A stretch of 64,000 nucleotides of DNA from Zychaea mexicana. Lineage: Eukaryota > Mucoromycota > Mucoromycetes > Mucorales > Lichtheimiaceae. The stretch's first letter is position 1, and each line of letters starts with the position of its first letter. Made by a program: the position numbers and the translations under genes. The stretch spans positions 310,001-374,000 of the forward strand of contig NW_026516665.1 of assembly GCF_025766255.1 (NCBI RefSeq), written 5' to 3'. Below the pieces are notes generated by a model. The model saw nothing but the letters and a program-made list of their open reading frames with translations, searched no databases and had not been told where the DNA came from. Positions 23,863 through 35,214 of the stretch are shown here, one piece after another.

Positions 23863-26186
23863 TCATTTCCGGTTCTGTTTCCAGTATATTCACGCTGTTC
23901 TAACAGTCGCGTATTGTTTGGTTAGATCAGATTTGTACCGTAGCCTCCTTTGTCAATTAGGTAACGCATTTTCTTTGTTCATGTAAATTGCTGTCTACAA
24001 CCTTTTTATTATGCCGATCCTTGTAACCATCGTCAGCGCCATCATCATTAGTAGCAGAAGAAATGGCGTTTGGTCATTATCGGTGGACAGATCGAACGAC
24101 AATAGCGAAAAGCGCCCTTGCTTATTGCTTCAAATGTCGTGTTCGGAAACAATTCTCTGATCTGCGATCGCGGAGATGACAATTGTCTTGCTGGTAAAAT
24201 GCACACTCCAAAAAAGTTCAATTCGGAAAAACAGTACGCCCGCAACCGCATGGTCTGCGTGACATGAAAGAATTTATTTTTTGCTGCGGCAACGCTTCGT
24301 TCTACACTAAATAAAGCCGAGCCATTGGGGCAAACATGGCGCAGTAGGCTTGAATGGGATGGAAACCCGCAGCAATCTTGTCTCCCAGCCAATGGCAACA
24401 GCACTCTGACTGCAACGCGTAACGATAAGATTTCCCTTCATGTTTGATTCGTATACGCGTGCCCACTAGCTACAGAATAGACATCGGAAGAGACACTCCG
24501 TGTGTACAGCAACAACAAAAGGTTATCTTGCTTTTCTTTTTGGGGATAATAATGATATGCTTACATCGTCCCCCCTTGAATGATCCGCATAGCGTTGTAA
24601 CCCTCCGACGTTATATCTAGTTGTTGCTCATACACAAATCAACTTCGCCTCTACCCCTTAAAAATTGTACACAACGGAAGGCAGAATTATAAAATATCGG
24701 CATGCAGGGGGTGACAAACTTTGATAAACCATGTGGTTTACACGGACTTCTCAAAAGGAGGTTGCTGATACTATAATTTTTTTTAAAACTGTTCAACTGC
24801 CAACTGCTAAACAAATGCTTACTTGCTAGCACATGTATAGTGTAGTATCTTTGACCGCCTATATTACGTGCTTAATGATTACTACAGTAATATCTTGTCC
24901 ATTGTGTGGATCTTTGAAAAAAAAACCTAAATCAGATTATTGTTTAACGGCAACTAAATAGGCCCGAGCCGAGGAAGTAGCTATTATTGTTTATCTCTCG
25001 CCCGCAACATGTGACATTATACATTGATTTTGCCGAGGCAGAAGACCTTGTCGCTTATCCCGTAAACATAGTCATACCGACGACATTTGCAGTAGTATAA
25101 CAATAGAGAACTATATGAATACGTGTCGATATATAAAAATGGACACCCATTCAACAATAAGCTTACCGCATCAGGTCGTGACTCACTTTCTCTGCTTTGC
25201 CCACTAACCGTAGACTAAAAAATTGGCGTGGGACTCTTTTAAAAGTGAAGCTATCGCTAGCACCGCCATATGAACCAGCCCTATGTTGTGATTGTATTGA
25301 AAAATAATGTAGTTGACTTAGAATCATTGGAAGGGATCTATCCATCCCAATAAATTTTAAGTACAACGTAGGATACATTCATCGATTGATTAACCAAGAC
25401 ATTCCTCTTATCGTACCTGGAGAAAACACATAACCTGATACTCTGCAGATACAAAAGTGCTAAAAATTGTTTCGTCACCTCACTGAACCCCTTTTTTTCT
25501 GCTGTATGATAGATCGTCATCGGCTTAACCTTCGCCGAAAAATTTCACCGAGGACTATTTACACTTGTGGACAATAGAAGAGAGAGAACTCTTGCATCCT
25601 GCACCAGGAGTACACGTAACGTAGTTACTATTTAAATACCTCCTAGAGCTGTCTGCAGCTCGCGATATAATTTTTTTGTACGACATGATCGTGATGTTTT
25701 CTCTCGCCAGCATATGGGTGTTCCTTATTTGGTCAAAAGATTTCGGTCTTGGCTGTGCGAGCTTCGACTAACAGAGGTATGCAACATTGTTAAACGGAAC
25801 CATTGGTCACTCTTCTCTTTTTCTTCTGTTCAAGCTGCGGATGTATGCATGGGATAGAGCTACAGGAATGGCTGTGACTCTGCCGCTGCGGGTGTATTAA
25901 CTAGACGACATAATCTCTGTATCATTGAAAAGGTGAGGTCAGACCCTTTACTCAGCCTCGTATGTACACTGCTGTAGTGAAAATAAACACAGGGGCCAGG
26001 TTCTTTAAAATATGCACAAGGGTGTCTTACAACGGATGATGTCAATACCAGCATACCTTTATAAAGTACCTTCTTTTCTTTGTAACTAGGTTAGCGAGTG
26101 TTTTCTCGGTACGGTCCATCAAAATCTAGATTCTGCAATTTTTTTTTTATTTGTCGTTGTCCATTCGTGATTTTATTGTCTATAAA
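23863..26186. other. Intergenic, no supported gene
   Basis: Upstream region of the PDR transporter, then about 2 kb of AT-rich sequence in which all frames are short and unlike known proteins. A minus-strand frame at 24048-24404 has no family signature and is rejected. Confidence 0.55.
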
Positions 26187-26990
26187 ATTTCTGGTTCGTG
26201 GCCAAGCAGCGCGTGTAGTGCATCTGTGGTAGTTTCCATAACCTTTGATAAATGTGTCAGATCATAAGCCATGTGATGAAGTAACCCTAAATTTACCATA
26301 GCTTTTTCAGGTGACTCTTGCTTGTATTTAGTTGTTTGTCGAAGCACCTTCGAGAACACGGAGGCATGTTCGGCTGAAGAGATAGCGTATGAAAATACTT
26401 CATATACTGTATCTTCCCCGTGTTTTTCTACCGGTTCTTGTAATCTTTTTGCGGCCAGAAACGAATGTCATTCGTATAGGCAAAGCCTTGTTTTACATCG
26501 GTCCTACTGAAGCGCCAAAATAATTGCGAATTTTGATTGTCTCGAGCTCTTCCCAGATGTGGTTCGTCATGAACTTTGCAGGTCGCAAGGGCGACAAAAG
26601 CTTGACCTGGTCCGGCGCGATCAAGAATGATATTTTTTAATGCTGCGTGTGTGGATCCCGCCATTCAAGTGATACAGCCTGTGAAGAAATGTCGATAATT
26701 TGCTTGTCGCCCGCTTCTTTAGCGAATCGGGCAAACTCGGTTTTCAGATGGATCATACTGCTATAGTCGACAGCCAAAAGGAGCAGTCGTGAATGACCTA
26801 GGACCGATCGTATAAAGGGCTCCTTATCATCGCAGTCGCCTTGCACTACGTCGAGAAGAGATGTGTTGTCATGATTGACGAGATGTTGCTTAGTAACCCT
26901 CACTGGAGAACGGACATAGACGGTTGTGGGCATGCCGTTTTGTAGCAACCGCATTTCGACCAATGTTACCTTTACCACCAATGACATATA
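26187..26990 (-). pseudogene. Decayed protein-coding relic, family unknown
   Basis: Three overlapping minus-strand frames each read as plausible protein and continue one another: 26637-26990 (starts near MSLVVKVTLVEMR), about 26430-26664 (containing DRAGPGQAFVALATC), and 26187-26465 (no start; contains VYEVFSYAISSAEHA and ends ALLGHEPEIL then a stop). Composition is protein-like across the joins, so frameshifts in a once continuous gene explain it better than chance; introns at the joins were sought and not found. The GPGQAFVAL motif is faintly like the end of Pif1-type helicases (as in Helitrons), but the rest does not fit well, so no family is claimed. Surrounding DNA is AT-rich and gene-poor, as expected for an old mobile-element or gene-family remnant. 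Confidence 0.4.
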
Positions 26991-28419
26991 CTTTTTCTTC
27001 TTGAGGCGTTATTTTAATGGTTGGTACGTCTGATAAATCTTAAGCTGTTATACAGTATATATACATACATCAAGTAGATTCCACTGCTTATTACCAATCC
27101 AAGAATGTGTCATATGATTTAGTAAGCTAAGCATATTTGACGTGTACACTTCCATTTGAAGAATGAACTGATGTTTGTACCACAATAACCCACAAGTACA
27201 ACAACTTATTGAAACAATTTGCTACAAATTCGTTTGATAGATCCTAGATCATGCGGTCATACTTTTATTGAATACCGTGTACCGCAATTGATGGATGCCA
27301 CTACACTCGCTCCAATTATGTACAGTACTGTAAACAAGTAGGCTAATCTATAATACAGTAACTGTACATTACCTATGTATTACTTTTTAAATATTATAGA
27401 TATACTCAAGACGCGGCATGATCGATACAACTTGATATAATCGCAAACGTGAAGCCAATGATGCTGTATACGTTACTGTCGACGAAGACGGATGAGTGAC
27501 AGATCATACGACTTCTAGTGTTATGAAACATGAACTAATAATGAACGACTCTTACAGTAGGAGATGTAGCAGCGGTTTTTATTTATTACAATTGCAAGAG
27601 ATAAGCATAGTTGAAAATACTGATAGTATAAGGAAGGCTAGTTGACCTGCGCCTTGCTGAGCATGCGGTCGCTTTCTTCCGGTACTAGTGTTTTAAGGGT
27701 ATGATACAGAAACTAAAGAGGTAACTGTAGGTAAATATTCAAAATAACTATATAACACATCTGTGGTAGGGTGATCGATGAGAGTATATACTACTAATGC
27801 CTGATATGATTCTGGTGACGAATGCCCAGGGCACGGCGATATTAAGCACCTAATTTCTGCCACCGTTGATGCTGTACTTTCAAAATATGAGCCTCGTACA
27901 AGAATGACTCAGTAGCAGCAAGCATACAGACCGTGTCGCTCATGACAACAGATTTAGCAACCTACTGTCTGAACCTTCTTTTGTCTGGTAGTATCCGTCA
28001 CCGATTTCAAGACAGCCAAGCTCCTTGCCTCCCGACGAGGAAACCTTAATCATATTTCTGTTCCACGGCATCGATAGCAGAAAGGAGACGCTTTGCATTT
28101 TTGGTAGGACATTTTCGGTACTTTTGCTAATTCGTACTAGTAAAAACAAAGTGATACTTTTACTGACTTACCGTCAGCTTTGGTATTTGAATCTTTTTAT
28201 GGTACGGCCGTGTTACAAAACTAAATTCACTTGTTTAATTGATCAGCCTCAAACTGGCGTTCTGCCTCAAATGTGCCGTTTTCGAGAGGTCCCGTTCAAT
28301 GTTTTAGAGCTCGATCGAGATCCAGACTTTCAAGGGTTCCTTCAGCAGATCCTTATCAATTCAGCGCATATTTGTAGCATCTACCAGTGTCGACTATGCA
28401 AAGAATACTTATTCAAATT
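26991..28419. other. AT-rich gap, no gene supported
   Basis: Short frames only. A plus-strand frame at 28025-28471 contains patches of protein-like sequence but no start context or family, and overlaps the relic on the other strand. Confidence 0.5.
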
Positions 28420-28975
28420 GCATGCATATAACGATCGCCGTCTCGATTTTTTTTTTCATTCTTTTTACTAGCTTTGACACCTTAGCCACTAGTGCTTCTA
28501 TCTCTTTCGGTAGATCTGGAAGTAGCTTTCTGCCCTCTCCGGCGATCTCTTTAAATTGTTTAATCGCTATACTCGCTTGCTTCCAGCTCTTAAAAAATTC
28601 AATCTTTGGTTTCTTGCAGGACTATCTAGCAAACACGTAATGAGAATCATGTACATCTAATATTCTGTATTCAATATCTCTAGCTACTGATAATAGTCGC
28701 TGCTGAGGGCAAAGCTTGTTATTTTATCCTCAGAAGAAAACGATAACATTCCCATGTTCTTCAGCAGCCTCTTTGGAAGCTGGCATAGTTCAAAAATAGC
28801 TTTTCTTGATCATCTGTATCAAATGAGCTACCCCATGGCGCTCGGTGCCATTCAACATTTTGGTTGTCTCACGGGAAGCCTACCGCAAATCTCCCTTCAA
28901 AACCGAAAATCCTGGTTACTTGCGCAAGCTTATTCGCCTAAATATGGTTCTAGGGCACGTACGCTGTGCTAACTG
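28420..28975 (-). pseudogene. Broken coding relic with coiled-coil-like segment
   Basis: On the minus strand, about 28430-28600 reads as an uninterrupted Lys/Glu-rich amphipathic helix (for example KEIEALVAKVSKLVKRMKKK) and about 28770-28960 reads, in another frame and with a stop, protein-like sequence including WGSSFDTDDQEKLF. The pieces look like parts of one degraded gene. No start codon, intact frame or recognised family was found. The plus-strand frame at 28754-28972 is a weaker alternative reading. Confidence 0.3.
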
Positions 28976-29199
28976 ATTGTTGTTATTGCTACTTGGTTTT
29001 TAAACATTTGATTGCATTACTGTATAACAGATGATATGCTATTAGAGACAGCATTAATGAAGGATCGCTTATGCGCCAAAATGAGGTAAGACGCTATTTA
29101 AATGCTCAAAGGACCGAGGAAGAATGTATGTATCCATAATCATTACCGGTAATTTCAGTCCCCCATTAATCAATAATGCTCATAAGACACGAATGAATA

Positions 29200-29830
29200 G
29201 CGCTTCTAGAGAAGAATTTGTGGGTGATGCAGGAAAGGACATGGACGAGGTAAGGAAAAACGAAGTTGCATACGTAGATTTACCGGTATAATCTCTTTGG
29301 TACATAACAGTGAAATGTTTACTGGTCGCATTTCACTGCTCTGAATAAACGTACATGAGGATCGTGGAGCAAGAGCAGTACAATCTTTTCGAAGTACTGG
29401 CGGAGCTCTACAAGTACCTAGCATATAATAAGATATTGGAGGATCGCTTGCAGGCCCTTGTCGTTATCCTTAGAAACAACTTTGCTGATAAACAATCCTG
29501 CGTGGCGCGACACGTAACCGTCTCAACAGCGGTCCGCCATGGGCAAGACTGTACAAGTAGTGGTTTCAATATGCATAAAATGTCCCTGCTGATGAGCTGA
29601 CTAAATGGACGTTGAGAAAAATCAAGGGGAGGTTGAATGAGGATGATGCCGTATACAGTTAAAAAGAGCTCAATATTGTTGCAAACATTGTAGGATCGTG
29701 TTGCGGGGATCCCACAGCCAAGGATTTACCAAGAGAAGAGCAGTTCCAAAAAGTTGCAAATTATACAGCAGCAAATAGTACCTTGAGCGTTGCTGGTATG
29801 ATACTAATTTTCGAAATTAACACGATTCCA
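29200..29830 (+). pseudogene. Broken coding relic, plus strand
   Basis: Three plus-strand patches read like protein but lie in different frames or are interrupted by stops: around 29206-29290 (SREEFVGDAGKDMDEV), 29355-29600 (containing LAELYKYLAYNKILEDRL) and about 29585-29800 (DELTKWTLRKIKGRLNEDD, a stop, then NIVANIVGSCCGDP). This suggests a decayed gene or mobile element. Family not recognised. Confidence 0.3.
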
Positions 29831-30346
29831 GCAAGGTATGCCCGAATAATATCCACTCGTACAGGGTAAAGGGTGCTACACGTGGCGCAAAGCAACACTG
29901 GTCTTAGCTCAATGTAGCTAAAAATAATATGATCGGTTTAGCAAAACACCAGTTTAACACCGATATTTTAACAAGCGGCACAGTATGTCACATAGCAACC
30001 TACTATCTATACGGCGACCCAGCATGATTTATCAAGTAGACGGCTGGATTATGAGTGTGTGCAGTGGAGTCTACTTGTAGGCTCACATCTGAGCCTCCCC
30101 TCCCCCGATTTTTACTAATGAATATAAAAGATTCAATCGTCATCCCGCTACTTATAGCAGATTTTTTCATGTTCCTTTACATCAACCTTCTTAAACCACG
30201 ACAATGTAGCTGAGCAGTAGATAATACATACACATTATATATATATATATATATGATTTCTTTTAGAGGTGTAAGGCTGAGACTGTATACAAGGGCGGAA
30301 TAGAGAGAGGGGTGGATCAAGGAGGAATTACACAAAAAACAGTTAT
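29831..30346. other. Intergenic with AT microsatellite
   Basis: AT-rich 3' flank of the Tom20-SET gene; contains a TA repeat at 30236-30254. No coding sequence seen. Confidence 0.6.
30236..30254. repeat. (TA)n microsatellite
   Basis: Nineteen bases of alternating T and A about 90 bp downstream of the Tom20-SET stop codon. Confidence 0.85.
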
Positions 30347-32218
30347 CTAAACAGGGACAGGCAAAGAATAAGAGGCAAGCAGCTCTGTGTCCTTAGAAAT
30401 ATCTTTCAGGGCAACCACCGAAATGTCATGGTTATCGCCGAAGACGACCTTGACGTTGGGCTCTGCTTCGGACTGACCAATGTAAGTGGAGATTTTGTAA
30501 AGGGCGGCCCCGACAGGCTTCTTGTCGTTAGATGTCTTGCGCATGTGCTCGCTCGATTCCTGTTCATTCACAAGGTTAGACACGATACTTCTCTTTTTTT
30601 TTCGGGAAGCCTATAAACACAAACGAAGAAGACTTACTGATACAACCACGTCTTCACCGATGTTAACACCATATGCGTTGAAGAGCATTTTGCCCTTGAG
30701 CATCAAATAAATTTCATCAGTCAAGAACTCGTTGATACCCTGGACCTTGGTACCCAACATTTCCTTCAGCATCTCAATTTCACGTTTTGTGTTTTCGGTG
30801 GCAGAGGTATCGAGGTAGCGGAAACGGTCGATGTGATCCCACGAGTTAAAGGTGCTGTCCGACGACTGGCCGTTACGAGTGCGCTCCATCTCTTCAGCAA
30901 CCATGGTGCTCAAAAATTTCGCAATCATGCTCGAGTACTTGACGTTGTTCTCCTTTGTGTATTCGAAAAAGGCCAACTCCTTGTTAGAGACATCAGCCTC
31001 TCCTTCTTGGGGCTTGTTGTTGGTGCAGAGGTAGCGATGGTAGTTTTCGGTGGCGACCTTTTCACACTCTGCACTGCAGAATGCAACCTTGTCGCAGTTG
31101 GAACATGTCACCTTATCTTCGGGCACCTTTCTCAAACAGTAGTTGCAGTATTCACCCTAGAGATAAAAACAATAGGGTTCCAGCATATTGCACGGTTCCC
31201 CTTTTTCTCTCAGCACATACATTCTTGTAATGATACGATTCCATAGCTATCAAATCAAAATTGCCCTTTGACTATACCTCAAGAGCAGGGTGTAAGCCAG
31301 AGACCAGGGGTGTCTCAGTATAAATAGTCTGACCATCCTTCAAATCCTCGTTTGCCACCAATCCACGGCGGACAATAGGCTTGTGCTCGGGAGTCTCGCC
31401 AGCAGGAAGCTCACCCAGGCGAACATGCGTCTCCTTCGGCGGGAACTCCTCATAGAACTTGGCCTGACGTTTGTTTTGCTTTGTATTGATTTTTGACACA
31501 GCCCTGTGTTAGCAACGGAATGCATGAATACGCCTCGACCCTTCACAAATTACCTCTAGTGCCATCAGCTGGACAACTGTCTGGAACACAGGCTCGGGCA
31601 CGGTCTTTTGATAGATCATGATAAGTTCCAAAGGAGCGGGGTAGACCTTCAATGCCTTGAAGAATGGCAACACTGCATCGTTATAGTATGCCTCGCCTTT
31701 TATGACAGAACATCCTTTTAGCTTGTATCCCACCCTTTCTTCTCTGGTTGCAGAAAATGTTGGAATTTAATAAAACCATGCTTTTACCTGCATTGCAAAG
31801 CTGCTCGCCAGCAGCCACTTGAGTCATAAAGTACTTTTCCTTTTCCTCAGCGGTTGCTGGCAGAGTCTCCTTTGCCACGGCGTCCAATACATAGTCAATA
31901 AGCTTGAGCTTCCCTTGCTTGGCTTCGTCCTCGGCAGCCTTGGCGGCCTTCTTGACCTTCTTGCGCTCGCGCTCTTCGTTAGTGTTTAACCAGTTAGCCT
32001 TCAATGTCTCCTTTTTTGTTGACCGTTGAATAACGCGTTTTTTTTTCTGCAGACTCACTCATTTGCTTTCTCACTTCGGGATCGTTTCGTCGCTTATGAT
32101 CAAAATAAACGGCATAGCCCAGGGTGGCAGCTACTACAGCGCCAGCGGTTGCGAGAGCAAAAGTTTTGGGCTTCATGCCAAGAATCAAAGACGATTGAGA
32201 GCTCGAATTGTCAGCCAT
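30347..32218 (-). CDS. Tom20-like import receptor fused to MYND-SET domains (frame break in exon 1)
   Basis: Five exons: 31788-32218, 31554-31714, 31278-31478, 30638-31156, 30347-30610; about 524 residues if one base is discounted in exon 1. N terminus: short lead, one transmembrane helix (about residues 18-38) and a basic stop-transfer, then the Tom20 core with KYFMTQVAAGEQL and FFKALKVYPAPLELIMIYQKT. After residue about 197 comes a second module: EEFPPKETHV, a MYND zinc finger (CNYC, CSNC, CSAEC, final H and C at about 266-306), an alpha-helical linker, and a C-terminal SET half with ALYKISTYIG and ELLASYS. The SET NHSC motif is replaced by GQSE before EPN, so methyltransferase activity is doubtful. 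Frame is lost at nine A's (32038-32046), where one extra base separates two conserved parts. Outer-membrane receptor function is inferred from the Tom20 half. Confidence 0.85.
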
Positions 32219-32584
32219 GGTCTGCGTCTCAGTAGGACGGAAAAAGAAAGAGGTGAAAGGGAGAGCGGCTTGAATTGCCGTACCCCGTCCCAAAGGCAAG
32301 GGATTCGTGACAGCATTGTCTTCTCAGTGCGGCTTTTCACACTAACTTTTGGCGCTAAAATCTTAATTTTAAAGACCGTTGAATCCTTTTTCGCATGTGG
32401 CGGGCCTTTCTTTTATTAAGCTTTTCTTTTATGTGCTATTGCTATTGTTCAATGATTATAAGGGATGCGAAAGTAACTACACGACGGAAGCAAATCCCAC
32501 GCGATAATCATCCATGTCGAACACCGTGTACAGAGAGCGCAATGCACCTTCACCTAGATAATAGAATCCTGCAAATACAAATTC
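32219..32584. promoter_or_regulatory. Promoter region of the Tom20-SET gene
   Basis: About 366 bp between the Tom20-SET start and the stop of the next minus-strand gene. No specific element stands out. Confidence 0.4.
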
Positions 32585-33175
32585 CTAATCTTCTGTCGCA
32601 GTAGTGGACAAAGGAGCGATACTAAAGGCGCATGTCTCTGCTTCTGCGGCATTGTGAGCGTCCAATGGAATCACGAGTTGATGGATAGGGACAGCCAGAC
32701 TGAACATATACGACTCAGTAAATTCAGAAATGCTGAGCTGGATGTGGTCGTTGGCGCCTTGGTCCTTCTTTTCCGTAGCATAGTCGCAGTCAATACGATG
32801 CGCACCGGCAGTGAAAAGGTTCTCGTCGTGTTCAGCATTGTCGGTAAACGACTTTACAGTTCCTTCAGCAACGTCTTTGGAGACATAGGAGAGAACAGAG
32901 CCAGTGACAAGGACAAATGGCTCAACAACAGCTGTGGTTGCTTTCTTGCTATCGTCATCGTTCTTCTCGCTAGTATATTTGAGCTGATAGCCGAATGATG
33001 AATCTAATCCAAGACCGCCAACAGCCCAGTACAAATACTTGGATTGGAGCTGTAGCTGTTGTTGCTTATTGCTGTTATCTTGGTTCTGCTGCTGACCGAC
33101 GTTGTATGCCACGACGGGCGCATACGTTATGTCGCCTGTGCATTTGGACTCGTCTACACCGCTGTTCACTTTTAG
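32585..33175 (-). CDS. Unidentified protein, 3' exon of a split gene
   Basis: An open exon of 197 codons ending in TAG at 32585. It reads LKVNSGVDESKCTGD, then a Gln-rich patch, KYLYWAVGGLGLDSSFGY, and a mostly beta-strand-like remainder ending in STTATED. No family recognised. There is no convincing ATG at its 5' end; a CTAG acceptor at 33176 gives phase 0. I infer that its 5' exon is the piece at 35823-35951, with the intervening 2.6 kb an intron carrying a transposon relic in the opposite orientation. An alternative is a tiny first exon (33205-33227, starting MYRGMVL) spliced to a CAG acceptor at 33162, which would give a 199-residue protein; its promoter would then lie inside the transposon sequence. 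Cysteines and strand-rich character could suit an extracellular protein, but no signal peptide is found. Confidence 0.55.
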   Translation of the reverse strand, partial: LKVNSGVDESKCTGDITYAPVVAYNVGQQQNQDNSNKQQQLQLQSKYLYWAVGGLGLDSSFGYQLKYTSEKNDDDSKKATTAVVEPFVLVTGSVLSYVSKDVAEGTVKSFTDNAEHDENLFTAGAHRIDCDYATEKKDQGANDHIQLSISEFTESYMFSLAVPIHQLVIPLDAHNAAEAETCAFSIAPLSTTATED

Positions 33176-33257
33176 CTAGGCAATTTATTGTTTTAGCATC
33201 TTACTTCAACACCATCCCTCTATACATTACTTAAACTAGCTTCTAGTGCACCAATTC

Positions 33258-35214
33258 AACATGAGCAGACTGAAAAAACGCTCCAGATTTGGCAAATCTA
33301 ACTATGATAAGGGTAAATGCGCCAAACAAATACAAGACATACAAGCAGCAGAGCAGGAGTCGATACAGGATTGGAAGAAGACGCGACTGTCAGCGATGTC
33401 AAGGACAGTGAAGAAGAGATCATGGACAGCGACGAGAATGAAGAATACGACTTGTAAATCCCTGAGGTCGACCTTGTCAGTGTGGAAAAAAGCCTGAACG
33501 ACGCGTTATTGTAGGTTCCTGGCACTGATGAGAAAGAACGCAACTCCTATTACGCCAAAGACTCAAAGCGCACAGTTAAAAAGGCTGAAGAAAAGAAAGA
33601 GAGAATGCAGTGAGGCTGCCTACGCGTGGATGAGATGTTTTGGCTAAAGAGGGTTGAGATGAAGATTAAGAAAGAAGAGGAAAAGTGGGCCGATGACGAC
33701 AAAGTCGAATTAACAATCGCAGCACTTAGGCCTTATACAAACCTATATCTAAAAACGCCTGATGTTGATCGTTTGCAGAGAGCGCATTTTGCCACGTTGT
33801 ATCACTTTATGATGATATCACAGAAAGAGGAGAAGGTAGGCGCATCTGAGAAGTTGAGCCCGGTGCATTGGAATTGTGGTCAACGGTTTGCAAAAAGCAT
33901 CCGAGGTTGGGCGAATGAGTATTTGAAAACTGGGAGATTGACGCCTTTGGTCAAAGGAGCCCACATCAAGACCATGTCTATACATGCTGATGAGCATATT
34001 GAGGAAAAATGCGTTGCTTTTTTCAGATCAATGAAGCCCGAAAAAAGAACGGTTATTGCATTGCGAGAGTTTATTCTACATGACCTTGTACTAGATGCGG
34101 CCAACCCTGCCTGAACAGCGCATTGGGATTGCGGTATCTGAATCCACCGTACGACGATACCTAAAGAAATGGGAGTCTAAATCGAAGAAAGCCCAAGCGC
34201 CATACATCGACGGTTATGAAAGAGAAGACGTCGTTATTTATCGTAAGGAATGGGCAATAAGAATGCTTGAGCACAGACAGCTCATGACGCGGTATGATGA
34301 GGATGAAGGAGCAGAACGAGCGGTTGCCAGGGTTTGGGAGCATGAAAAAGTGTTGGTCACACACGATGAGACCTACTTCTACGCCAACGACTTCAAGCGA
34401 GGTGTGTATTTGGCTTCCAACGAGAGCCTGATCAAAAAGAAAGGTCAAGGCGGTACAATCATGCTCAGTGCTTTCCCTTGTTCCTGCCACAGTCTTTTTT
34501 CATACAAGACGATCATTCCTCCTGGCGCTCAAAACGACGGCTATTCGAAAAAGACCGACATGGCCAACAAGCTTGAATCAGCAATAGAAGAGTTTCAGAA
34601 ATTGCATCCCAACTGCGTTGGCTTTTCCTACTTTGACCACAGCTCCAACCATTCTGCAATGCCCGATGATGCGCTTAATGCATACAGAATGAATATGAGC
34701 TCTGGCGGGAAACAGATTGATCAAGAAACGGCGGTTACTATGGCAACAACGGAGAATGGATTGTGCAGCCAATGGTGGATGCTAATGGTGTGCCTCGGGG
34801 ACCTCAAGCCATACTTAAGGAGAGGAACCTTTGGCCCACACAAGGATTAATCCGTCACTGCAAGCAAGAGAGTACTGTCAATTGCTGCGCTGTACATATC
34901 TTATTCTCCCAACCAGATTTCGAGCAGCAGAAGTCGCTCTCCAAGAAATTTGTAAGAAGGACCATATGATATTCGAGTTATATCCCAAGTTCCGTTGCGA
35001 GTGTAACCGGATCGAAAGAGTGTGGGTTGAGATGAAAAGCATCACTCGGGGCGAATATGCCTATTCTTTCTCATCATTGCAACAACGCGTAAAGGACCTT
35101 CCACAACGCATTAGCATCAAGCACATGTTTAATTATGAGAATCGTGCCTGGAGGTTTATTGAGATGTACAGCAGAGGACTCGACATGCGGCATGCTGAAT
35201 GGGCAGTGAGTTAG
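33258..35214 (+). mobile_element. Decayed DDE transposase (IS630/Tc1-like fungal type)
   Basis: A transposase relic spread over shifting frames. Readable parts: 33258-33380 (start, basic), about 33626-34108 (ending ALREFILHDLV), 34095-34740 (STVRRYLKKW, YEREDVVIYRKEW, first catalytic Asp in VTHDETYFYAND, second in FDHSSNH), about 34740-34955 (WIVQPMVDANGVPRGPQ to FSQPDFEQQKSL) and about 34945-35214 (FELYPKFRCECNRIERVW with the final Glu, then AWRFIEMYSRGLD). Joins near 34100, 34740 and 34950 need one-base shifts and further breaks lie at 33380-33620, so it is inactive. The architecture matches a DDE superfamily endonuclease common in basidiomycete and Mucoromycota genomes. No terminal inverted repeats were found by eye, so the element ends are unknown. 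It is antisense to the gene whose exons flank it. Confidence 0.8.

Noticed and set aside
26428..26664. Pif1/Helitron helicase end (GPGQAFVAL)
   Set aside because: Only a few residues resemble the motif and the expected following motif is absent; kept as an unknown relic.
31788..32218. An intron at the Tom20 frame break
   Set aside because: The only GT-AG pair near the break would be about 28 nt, too short compared with all other introns here.
33205..33227. Tiny first exon (MYRGMVL) for the unidentified gene at 32.6 kb
   Set aside because: Possible by splice rules, but the exon at 35.8 kb with matching phase and coding composition is the better 5' partner; kept only as an alternative.
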